This document shows, in pieces, positions 1-4,804 of a stretch of 6,506 nt of DNA. Within the stretch, counting starts at the first letter, position 1. Each line of letters begins with the position of its first letter. A model generated the notes under the pieces. That model did not search any database and was not told where the DNA came from. It saw only the letters and a program-made list of their open reading frames with translations. A program made the translations under genes and the position numbers. This stretch comes from Candidatus Brocadiaceae bacterium (GTDB lineage: Bacteria > Planctomycetota > Brocadiia > SM23-32), in NCBI GenBank assembly GCA_003551785.1, contig PUNP01000308.1, forward strand, positions 1-6,506. Reading direction: 5' to 3'.

Positions 1-223
1 GAACCGCAATCAGATCTATTCAGCTTCTGATGTGCAGTAACTATGTTTCACGAACTTTTAATTATATTGGAGATTGTAACCGTTTACATTCCCAAAACCT
101 TGTTTTTGAGCTAAAATCGAGGTTTTAAATAACAAGAACCTCAAAATTCGATAGTATTCAAGAGCTATTTCTTGTTTTTGGCTTAAAAACGGCAATTTTA
201 CCTGTGGACGGTTACAAAAAGCT
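1..223. other. AT-rich gene-free flank
   Basis: I see no convincing gene here. A minus-strand reading frame of 62 codons (246-58) crosses it, but it has no Shine-Dalgarno site, overlaps the end of the small ORF at 224-373, and its repetitive peptide follows DNA repeats. The block is clearly more AT-rich than the genes to its right. It lies downstream of the minus-strand operon, so transcription probably ends here. The only terminator-like structure is weak: GAGGTT (119-124) pairs with AACCTC (137-142) around a 12-nt loop and is followed on the minus strand by GATTTT. Confidence 0.5.
74..217. repeat. 10-bp inverted repeats bounding an AT-rich segment
   Basis: TTGTAACCGT at 74-83 and ACGGTTACAA at 208-217 are perfect 10-bp inverted repeats bounding a 144-bp AT-rich segment. 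Inside are two imperfect direct copies beginning TTGTTTTTG at 100 and at 172. The arrangement resembles a small non-coding inverted-repeat element, but no target-site duplication is visible at the edges and no second copy is in the window, so a mobile origin is only a suggestion. Confidence 0.35.
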
Positions 224-373
224 TTAATCGGATTTTCTCTGCTCATACCGCCCCAAAAACACCCTCGCCCGCCGCGTCATATCCCGCTTCATACGCTGGA
301 TTTTTTCTCGATCCGGCTGCGGCTTGGCCGATTCTTCCTTGATCCTGTTCCATATACCCTGTATATGCCTCAT
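224..373 (-). CDS. Possible 49-residue basic helical protein
   Basis: This short frame starts at ATG 373-371 and ends with TAA at 226-224. The product begins MRHIQGIWNRIKEE and ends GRYEQRKSD. It is rich in Arg, Lys and Glu, lacks Cys, and is probably mostly helical. It starts 28 nt after the stop of the Ubl-AP2 gene on the same strand, so it would be the last gene of the operon. Support is its strand, spacing and GC-rich third positions, which contrast with the AT-rich flank beyond it. Against it are its short length and the lack of a clear Shine-Dalgarno site. The frame stays open upstream to about 457, inside the Ubl-AP2 gene, but without another ATG, GTG or TTG, so a broken remnant of a longer frame is an alternative. 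The family is not recognised. Confidence 0.35.
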   Translation of the reverse strand: MRHIQGIWNRIKEESAKPQPDREKIQRMKRDMTRRARVFLGRYEQRKSD

Positions 374-401
374 CGCGTTGCGTGCCGGCTCGAGCTTACC
401 A

Positions 402-950
402 CTATGCCTCTGGCGGAAATAAAAGCATGTCCTCTGAAACCGTGTGTAAACCTTCGTCTATTCTTTTCGCTGGCAAGAATAAATCCGTTTCGTCTAAAAC
501 AGGGTGTAAACCTTGGTCTATTCTCTCCACTGCCGTGGCGTATGCCCGATCGGCCTGTTTTTTTGTCTTATACAAACCCAGCGAATATCGTGTACCTGCA
601 TACCGAATTCTTGCCTGCCAGGGCTTTTTTCTTGGTATATACCTTCCATGGGCATATTTTAGCAGTTTGGTGGAGCCGCCGGAGAAACCCCTGATTCGCT
701 TGCCCGGGTTATTACTGGATTTGTGGCAAAATATATTAGTTACAGTGGCTGTCAGCCTGTCGCCGTTATGCAGGATGTGGTCCGGTGGCACAACTGCGCG
801 ATTGACTCGAAGCATGTAGTTTTTTACATTTTCTCCCGGCATTCTCTGAGCAAAGAATTCCTCAAGACTTGTCCCGCAAGTCAGAGGCACATGCTCAGCC
901 GCTCCGGAGCCGTAATTGGTGATGAAAAAGACTTTTTGGCTTGTTTTCAT
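402..950 (-). CDS. Ubiquitin-like (beta-grasp) and AP2-like domain fusion protein
   Basis: This is a 182-residue protein with two recognisable parts. Residues 1-76 form a beta-grasp domain of the MoaD/ThiS/ubiquitin-like type; visible signatures are FITNYGSG, MPGEN, LRVNR and the NGDRLT turn, which resembles the VN...DGD region of sulfur-carrier proteins. Residues about 99-142 match the AP2-like DNA-binding pattern: WQAR-I at 111-115, SLG at 123-125, then Y-K-T and A-x-R-A-Y. The tail (143-182) is two copies of a 20-residue unit, RID-x-GLH. The N-terminus pairs with the ankyrin protein upstream at about 43 of 76 identical residues by hand alignment. I chose ATG 950, not the in-frame ATG at 962, because GGAG lies 6 nt before it, exactly as in the paralogue. 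It begins 16 nt after the 53-residue ORF. The Ubl part does not end in a free Gly-Gly, so classical conjugation through its own C-terminus is unlikely unless it is cleaved. A DNA-binding or targeting role is inferred from the AP2-like domain. Confidence 0.85.
   Translation of the reverse strand: MKTSQKVFFITNYGSGAAEHVPLTCGTSLEEFFAQRMPGENVKNYMLRVNRAVVPPDHILHNGDRLTATVTNIFCHKSSNNPGKRIRGFSGGSTKLLKYAHGRYIPRKKPWQARIRYAGTRYSLGLYKTKKQADRAYATAVERIDQGLHPVLDETDLFLPAKRIDEGLHTVSEDMLLFPPEA
405..524 (-). repeat. Tandem 60-bp duplication in the Ubl-AP2 gene
   Basis: Two adjacent 60-bp units, 465-524 and 405-464, match at 45 of 60 positions by hand count. They are in frame and encode two 20-residue copies (residues 143-162 and 163-182), both starting RID-x-GLH and sharing a late L-F-x-P pattern. 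The second copy forms the extreme C-terminus of the protein. The divergence between copies keeps the frame, which suggests the duplicated tail is translated and not freshly generated noise. Confidence 0.75.
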
Positions 951-956
951 TTTTTT

Positions 957-960
957 CTCC
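957..960 (-). promoter_or_regulatory. Ribosome binding site deciding the Ubl-AP2 start
   Basis: On the minus strand GGAG lies six A residues before ATG 950. The same GGAG is partly inside codons 1-2 of the longer alternative frame starting at 962, which argues that the downstream ATG is the true start. The matching arrangement before the ankyrin gene supports this. Confidence 0.7.
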
Positions 961-966
961 ATTTCT

Positions 967-1128
967 TTATAGAGGTTTAGAAGTTTTTATTAACTCAATT
1001 GTCATACCGCACAAATATTGCGGTCTGGGCACTATAAACTCATCTATGAGCATGTATCGCATTAGGCCATTAGAGTCCTCATAGACGCCAAGGTAACAGT
1101 CGTTTTTTCTCACGAATAAAAGCCGCAT
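967..1128 (-). CDS. 53-residue orphan protein coupled to the ankyrin gene
   Basis: This short frame runs from ATG 1128-1126 to TAA 969-967. Its first base directly follows the last base of the ankyrin gene's TAA, so the two are likely translationally coupled; an AGGGG lies about 10 nt upstream inside the ankyrin gene's end. The product starts MRLLFVRKNDCYLGVYEDS, contains YMLIDEFIVPRP, and ends with IELIKTSKPL. It has two Cys, alternating hydrophobic residues suggesting beta strands, and no signal peptide or membrane segment. It fills almost the whole gap between the two Ubl genes, leaving 16 nt before the Ubl-AP2 start, so the region is coding and not a spacer. I do not recognise the family. 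Its place between the two Ubl fusions suggests an accessory or adaptor role, which is inference. Confidence 0.65.
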   Translation of the reverse strand: MRLLFVRKNDCYLGVYEDSNGLMRYMLIDEFIVPRPQYLCGMTIELIKTSKPL

Positions 1129-3294
1129 TTAATTGAAACCCCTGCCTTTTATTGTTTTAAAACGGCGCATGGACTCTGCATGCAAAATTGAGCGAGTCTG
1201 CTCCCACACTCCAGAACCTATTATTTCTTTGAGCTCCGGCATTTTGTCCATCAGGTAAGCAAAAGGTTGAATGCTGCCGGCATGTGCTTGCCAGATGTAT
1301 TTATCAACAGTTTTTTTCTGTTCCGCGGTCCAAGGAGTCTTGTTGATAGTAAACTTTTGATCCCCTATAGTAATTTCCTTCTTCTCCCGATTACATAATA
1401 ACAAGTAGCATACGGTCTCACACACCATAAACCTTAATTCGTCTGGTGGGCCACTAAAATCGGATTCTTCATAAAGGTGATTCTTTTTTGCTATTGATAT
1501 TATCTTGCCGCAGGTAGCATGTGTTGTTGATAAGTAATCCAGTGGTGCTTTTTCTTTAAAATTATTAGCTTGCAGAGTTGCTCCGTATTTTATGAGTTTA
1601 TCCACAACCAGATGGCCGACCATATCTGCAAAAACCTTGACTCCTATAGCCAAATGAAGTGGAGTTTCTCCACGGACATTTCTGGCATTTAGAACTGCGC
1701 CGTGGCTAGCAAGCACTTGGATCATTTCTAGATCACCGCAGGCTGCCGCCCAGTGAAGTAGCGTCCAATGGTGTATAGGGTCGCGTGCGTTAACATTACC
1801 ACCTTTGTTAAGCAGAGACTTCACTTTTTTACAGTTATGTTCGATTACTACCGCAAACAATAAAGGATAGTCGAGTTCCGGACGATATACGGCTCCGTGT
1901 TTATATAAAATTTTGATTATCTTTTTATTATCTTGTTGCACGGCTATTTGAATTGGACTAATGCCTTCATCATTAACAGCATTGACATCTGCACCTGCCC
2001 CAATAAGAAGCTCAAGAAGTCTTGGTACAGCTACCTGTGGGTCTGTTTTGGAGTACCTGAACCTAAGATAATCAGCCGCCTCGTGAACTGCCAAATGCAG
2101 CGGGCTATTACCACTGTGCGTTCTTATATTATCGATTGGCATAATACGAGACTTGCCCGCATATGCGGTCATATTCGGCCTGGATGTTTTTATGTTAGGG
2201 TCAGCGCCATTCTTTAATAAAAAGTCAGCCGACTCTATATCGTATCTCTGCGCGGCTCTTAGAAGAGGTGTTTCACCTGATGAAAACCTTATATGAGGAT
2301 CGGCGCCATTAGACACAAGCAGCTTCACCATGCCTGAAGAACGAGAGCGAAGAAGTGGTGTTTCTCCATTAAAATCCTTCCGATCTGCATCAGCTCCGTT
2401 TTTTAAAAGAATCTCGGCACAAGAGAGAGCATCCCAGCGGGCTGATAGGTGCAGGGGCGTTTCACCTTTGGCGTTTGTCGGATTTATGTCGACCCCCGTG
2501 GAAATAATCAATTTGGTAACGATCCCGTTTTTCTGACATGCTGCAGAGTGCAAAACAGTGTTATAATCTTCTGCGCTGCGACTGGCACTTGGATCAGCCC
2601 CGTTGTTTAGTAGAAATTCTGCAATATCCACTCGGTTGAGGGCTGCAAACAGCGGAGTCTCGCCATTGCTGCTGGCAGCATTGACATCCGCCCCACCTTC
2701 AACCAACACCCGAACAATATCATAATGCCCCTTCCAGGCCGCACAGTGAAGTGGTGTATCTCCCAGACGATTTTGTGCCGTTAGATCAGCACCCCAGGCA
2801 ACTGCCTGTCGGACAAGCTCGGTGTCTCCATTAACCGTTAGTTCGTGGATTGGTGACATTTTATTGCGTTTTTTTCTGTACCACTCCGGATCGAGAAAAA
2901 TTTTCACAAGAGATGCAGCCTCACGCTTATTATGGTTATTGGCAGGGTTCTGTAACAGTGAGTGAGCTTTCTTTAGCATAAGCAACGGAAGACCTTCACA
3001 AGCAGAATAGATGCGATCGCGTTCATATTCGAGTGTGGATCCACCCGGATATACTAACTCGATCGAAGCACATCTTATTTGCCTGGGCGCAATCGTCAGT
3101 TGATCTCCATCAAGCAACATTTGATCACTTGCTGCCGCCTGGCGATTAACTCGGAGCGTGTAGTTTTTGATATTCTCCCCCGGCATCTTCTCGGCAAAAA
3201 AACCGTTAATAGTTGTTCCAACCGGCAATTCCGCATGCTCAGCTGATCCGGAGCCGTAATTCGTGATGAAAGAGACTGTTTGAGTTGTTTTCAT
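1129..3294 (-). CDS. Ubiquitin-like (beta-grasp) and ankyrin-repeat protein
   Basis: This is a 721-residue protein. Residues 1-76 form a beta-grasp domain (FITNYGSG, MPGEN, LRVNR, DGDQLT) paralogous to that of the Ubl-AP2 protein. Residues 77-146 are a charged linker with a PGGST motif at 83-87. From about 147 to 609 there are roughly 13 ankyrin repeats, many with the classic (E/D)TPLHxAA...IVxxLLxxGADxNA pattern; some are degenerate or carry insertions, for example the one containing KSRIMPIDNIRTHSG. The last 112 residues have no recognised fold and look helical, with W-T-A-E-Q and W-Q-A-H motifs. No signal peptide is visible, so it is probably cytoplasmic, and ankyrin arrays usually bind protein partners. 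I chose ATG 3294 over the in-frame ATG at 3351: GGAGGG sits 4 nt upstream, and the longer version would overlap the protease gene by 37 nt. It lies 20 nt after the protease stop and abuts the 53-residue ORF. The specific target is unknown. Confidence 0.9.
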   Translation of the reverse strand: MKTTQTVSFITNYGSGSAEHAELPVGTTINGFFAEKMPGENIKNYTLRVNRQAAASDQMLLDGDQLTIAPRQIRCASIELVYPGGSTLEYERDRIYSACEGLPLLMLKKAHSLLQNPANNHNKREAASLVKIFLDPEWYRKKRNKMSPIHELTVNGDTELVRQAVAWGADLTAQNRLGDTPLHCAAWKGHYDIVRVLVEGGADVNAASSNGETPLFAALNRVDIAEFLLNNGADPSASRSAEDYNTVLHSAACQKNGIVTKLIISTGVDINPTNAKGETPLHLSARWDALSCAEILLKNGADADRKDFNGETPLLRSRSSGMVKLLVSNGADPHIRFSSGETPLLRAAQRYDIESADFLLKNGADPNIKTSRPNMTAYAGKSRIMPIDNIRTHSGNSPLHLAVHEAADYLRFRYSKTDPQVAVPRLLELLIGAGADVNAVNDEGISPIQIAVQQDNKKIIKILYKHGAVYRPELDYPLLFAVVIEHNCKKVKSLLNKGGNVNARDPIHHWTLLHWAAACGDLEMIQVLASHGAVLNARNVRGETPLHLAIGVKVFADMVGHLVVDKLIKYGATLQANNFKEKAPLDYLSTTHATCGKIISIAKKNHLYEESDFSGPPDELRFMVCETVCYLLLCNREKKEITIGDQKFTINKTPWTAEQKKTVDKYIWQAHAGSIQPFAYLMDKMPELKEIIGSGVWEQTRSILHAESMRRFKTIKGRGFN

Positions 3295-3298
3295 TTTA

Positions 3299-3304
3299 CC
3301 CTCC
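3299..3304 (-). promoter_or_regulatory. Ribosome binding site deciding the Ubl-ankyrin start
   Basis: GGAGGG on the minus strand, followed by TAAA and ATG 3294, is the best Shine-Dalgarno site near the gene. It lies in the 20-nt gap after the protease stop codon. Together with the conserved first residues MKT shared with the Ubl-AP2 protein, it fixes the start here and not at 3351. Confidence 0.8.
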
Positions 3305-3314
3305 ATTTCCTTAT

Positions 3315-3965
3315 CTAGAGACACAATTTTTTTAACGACTTGAAAATACAAGATTTTATTTTGTCCAATACGCCGAGAATGAAAAAGAAGATACCGGCAA
3401 AAACTTTTTTGGCAGAAAAGATATATCTAAACAGCAAAGGAGTTCTGAGTTCTTTAAATACTTTTTCGCATAGGCAATCCGGCCACGGTGCCACATTTTC
3501 TTCGGTTGGACCATGCTGCATGATACAACCGGGATTCTCGCAGCGGTCGGGGTAACAATCGCTGACTCTCAGTAAATGCAGCACCTCGTGCCAGACAACC
3601 AGCCTGTTATTAACCCGCCAGGCCGCCGCAAGATTGCCGCATGTTGCTCCCCAGCCAGCATTTTTCTCCTCCTCACGAGCTCGCTTAGCAAGAACCGAAT
3701 CTTCATTACAGAATACCAAAAGTCCGGGAACTCGACCCGCTTCTTCCCGCATAGCGGCGATTTCTGCTGATGCTTCTGAAAAACGCCAGTCTTTTGCGAT
3801 AGCAACAGCGACCTCAGTTTGGTATTCATCAGATAACTTTTGGAAATCTATTTTTATCCGGGTAGGAAAAGATTTTAAATTCTTACGCAACTCTTCGATC
3901 GCATTTAAAATAAATTCTCCACCAAATCCGGATTGGTCTTCATCATACCAGTAAATCTGAATCAT
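3315..3965 (-). CDS. Metzincin-type zinc metalloprotease, C-terminally anchored
   Basis: This is a 216-residue protein. Its zinc-binding motif is HEVLHLLRVSD at 126-136: His126, Glu127 and His130 are the usual ligands and catalytic base, and Asp136 occupies the third-ligand place, as in the HExxHxxGxxD (snapalysin-like) metzincins, although the usual Gly is Arg133. C-I-M at 147-149 is a plausible Met-turn. Cys137, Cys142, Cys147, Cys164 and Cys166 recall the second, four-Cys zinc site of archaemetzincins. There is no signal peptide; residues about 186-200 (KKVFAGIFFFILGVL) are hydrophobic and followed by a Lys-rich tail, suggesting a C-terminal membrane anchor with the protease in the cytoplasm. 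A GGAGG site lies 7 nt before ATG 3965. It is the first gene of the Ubl operon. By position it could process the Ubl proteins, but nothing in the sequence shows a substrate. Confidence 0.8.
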   Translation of the reverse strand: MIQIYWYDEDQSGFGGEFILNAIEELRKNLKSFPTRIKIDFQKLSDEYQTEVAVAIAKDWRFSEASAEIAAMREEAGRVPGLLVFCNEDSVLAKRAREEEKNAGWGATCGNLAAAWRVNNRLVVWHEVLHLLRVSDCYPDRCENPGCIMQHGPTEENVAPWPDCLCEKVFKELRTPLLFRYIFSAKKVFAGIFFFILGVLDKIKSCIFKSLKKLCL

Positions 3966-3983
3966 TTTTCAGCCTCCGCGCAT

Positions 3984-4010
3984 AAAAAAGGGCACCGCCA
4001 TATTGTGCCC
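3984..4010 (-). terminator. Intrinsic terminator just before the protease gene
   Basis: Read on the minus strand, GGGCAC (4010-4005) and GTGCCC (3995-3990) form a 6-bp GC-rich stem with a 9-nt loop, followed directly by six T residues (3989-3984). The stem can extend by A-T and G-T pairs using 4014-4011. It ends about 7 nt before the protease Shine-Dalgarno site (3977-3973), leaving no room for a separate promoter. Transcripts of the operon must therefore read through it, which makes it a candidate attenuator. Confidence 0.75.
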
Positions 4011-4130
4011 TCTTCAGGCCCGCCAGAGCCTACGCAGAACACTCAAGCGGTGCCCCTTCAGCCCAAAGGCAAAGGAGCACCAACTTTGTGCGTTTCTGCG
4101 TTTTCAAACTGGCGGTTTGAAGAGGAACGC
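3990..4130 (-). promoter_or_regulatory. Structured RNA leader with alternative pairings
   Basis: In minus-strand order the region can form these stems. Hairpin 1 pairs TTCAAAC with GTTTGAA (4121-4115/4109-4103) and has an outer GCGTT/AACGC stem. Hairpin 2 has a 9-bp stem, 4080-4072 with 4058-4050, and an inner GCC/GGC. A short AGGC/GCCT stem lies at 4031-4016, and the terminator hairpin follows. Competing pairings exist: 4101-4094 with 4039-4032 (8 bp), and GGGCACCGC 3990-3998 with GCGGTGCCC 4047-4055 (9 bp perfect). Hairpin 2 and the extended terminator each contain a G-U pair that would be a C-A mismatch on the plus strand, favouring minus-strand RNA. A weak TATAAA lies at 4171-4166. It may be a cis-acting attenuator leader or a separate small RNA; no known riboswitch class is recognised. 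Confidence 0.55.
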
Positions 4131-4191
4131 TTACAGTTCAGTAACTCTAATATTCAGTTGTATAATTTATAAGACTAATACCTACCGCATT

Positions 4192-4333
4192 TTATTCAAA
4201 TAGTTTTTGCCAATCATCACAATCAAACCCACTGCTACATTCCCAGCAAGCGAATTTAGCGTTTTTTTTGGGAACCACTGCGCCGCTTTTTAAGAAACAC
4301 CACATCTGGTCGGTGTCGTGGTCCGCATTTTTT
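4192..4333 (-). other. Possible frameshifted C-terminus of the XRE regulator
   Basis: In the frame overlapping the end of the regulator gene, the DNA reads as a protein-like segment ending KFACWECSSGFDCDDW and then QKLFE, with stop TAA at 4194-4192. Deleting one base in either of two homopolymer runs (T6 at 4328-4333 or T8 at 4262-4269 on the plus strand) joins the regulator to this segment; deletion in the T8 run gives 120 residues. The added part has a C-x-x-C pair that could be a metal knuckle. A sequencing error, a real mutation and slippage on the A8 run are all possible. Confidence 0.4.
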
Positions 4334-4555
4334 ATTAGGAGATTCTCTGGTTTGGCTGCTATCGCCAGGCTGCTTCTTGATTTCGACAAAACCGAAATAA
4401 TCCAGCAGCTTCTCAGCATTTTCCAGGCTCCCCCCGGCTTCACCTCGCAGGAGACGACTTAGCAAAGCCTCGTTCACGCCTGTTTCCTTTGACAGCCTGT
4501 AGCGGGATACTGGCATCCTTTTGATCTCATCGACTATTAACCGTTTTATATCCAT
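4256..4555 (-). CDS. XRE-type helix-turn-helix regulator
   Basis: This is a 99-residue protein. Residues 1-60 fit the XRE/Cro-CI helix-turn-helix fold: SRYRLSKETGVNEALLSRLLRGE at about 17-39 contains the two DNA-binding helices, followed by a leucine-containing helix ENAEKLLDYFGF. The rest (about 62-99) is a low-complexity basic tail that may be an out-of-frame reading (see the overlapping entry at 4192-4333). Start ATG 4555 is the only one that gives the complete HTH fold. It has no visible Shine-Dalgarno site, and a possible -10 ends only 6 nt upstream, which suggests a leaderless message. The gene is divergent from the large plus-strand gene and lies upstream of the Ubl operon on the same strand, so it may control either or both promoters. 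Its operator is not identified. Confidence 0.8.
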   Translation of the reverse strand: MDIKRLIVDEIKRMPVSRYRLSKETGVNEALLSRLLRGEAGGSLENAEKLLDYFGFVEIKKQPGDSSQTRESPNKKCGPRHRPDVVFLKKRRSGSQKKR

Positions 4556-4561
4556 AATTGC

Positions 4562-4590
4562 AGTCTAATGCCTTGCCTGTAATAATGCAA
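4562..4590 (-). promoter_or_regulatory. Candidate promoter of the XRE gene
   Basis: On the minus strand TTGCAT (4590-4585) and TAGACT (4567-4562) are separated by 17 bp, matching sigma-70 hexamers at 3 and 4 of 6 positions. Transcription would start at or next to the ATG. The same stretch carries TTGCA (4558-4562) and TGCAA (4586-4590) as a short inverted pair that could be part of an operator. It is weak as a promoter but the position fits. Confidence 0.35.
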
Positions 4591-4648
4591 GCATATTTTT
4601 TTTGTTTTTTAAAAATTTTTATCCGCCGTTGCGCCATAAGACATGGGG

Positions 4649-4677
4649 TTGAAAACGGGCGGAGAACGCTGTAAAAT
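4649..4677 (+). promoter_or_regulatory. Sigma-70-like promoter of the large plus-strand gene
   Basis: TTGAAA (4649-4654) and TAAAAT (4672-4677) lie 17 bp apart, a near-consensus housekeeping promoter. An AT-rich tract around 4593-4620 lies upstream. Transcription would begin near 4684, giving a leader of about 120 nt before ATG 4805 that contains the interleaved stems at 4729-4800. Confidence 0.6.
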
Positions 4678-4728
4678 GACAAAATGAAAAATTAATAGCA
4701 TTTTCGGGTTCGGATCGCTACCGCTTCG

Positions 4729-4800
4729 GCCTGGCCTCAGTAGGCTTTTGCATGCCTGCCTTTGCCCGCTGAGCCAGGCAGCCCGACTGAAAGGCAGGCA
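4729..4800 (+). promoter_or_regulatory. Interleaved stems (possible pseudoknot) over the start region
   Basis: Stem 1 pairs 4729-4740 with 4769-4779 (11 bp with one bulged C). Stem 2 pairs TGCCTGCCTTT (4753-4763) perfectly with AAAGGCAGGCA (4790-4800). The arms alternate, so both together would make an H-type pseudoknot; otherwise they are alternatives. TGCCTG at 4753-4758 can instead pair with CAGGCA at 4775-4780. The 3' arm of stem 2 covers the AGG (4796-4798) that would serve as ribosome binding site for ATG 4805, so folding could block translation. GCCT-CAGT-AGGC followed by TTTT (4735-4749) is a weak terminator-like hairpin in the same leader. A DNA-level repeat is an alternative reading. 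Confidence 0.5.
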
Positions 4801-4804
4801 AGTT

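Noticed and set aside
58..246. Minus-strand reading frame of 62 codons
   Set aside because: It overlaps the small ORF at 224-373, has no ribosome site, is AT-rich, and its peptide repeats follow DNA direct repeats.
365..980. Plus-strand frames opposite the Ubl-AP2 gene
   Set aside because: They oppose a gene with clear domains and have no recognisable features of their own.
3295..3351. Longer start of the ankyrin gene (ATG 3351)
   Set aside because: It would overlap the protease gene, lacks a good ribosome site, and adds residues absent from the paralogue.
3984..4130. CRISPR-like or known riboswitch (T-box, 6S, SRP) identity for the structured region
   Set aside because: No repeated spacer architecture and no signature motif of those RNA families could be found.
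3933..4203. Plus-strand short frames across the leader
   Set aside because: They run through hairpin-forming DNA, lack ribosome sites, and give low-complexity peptides.
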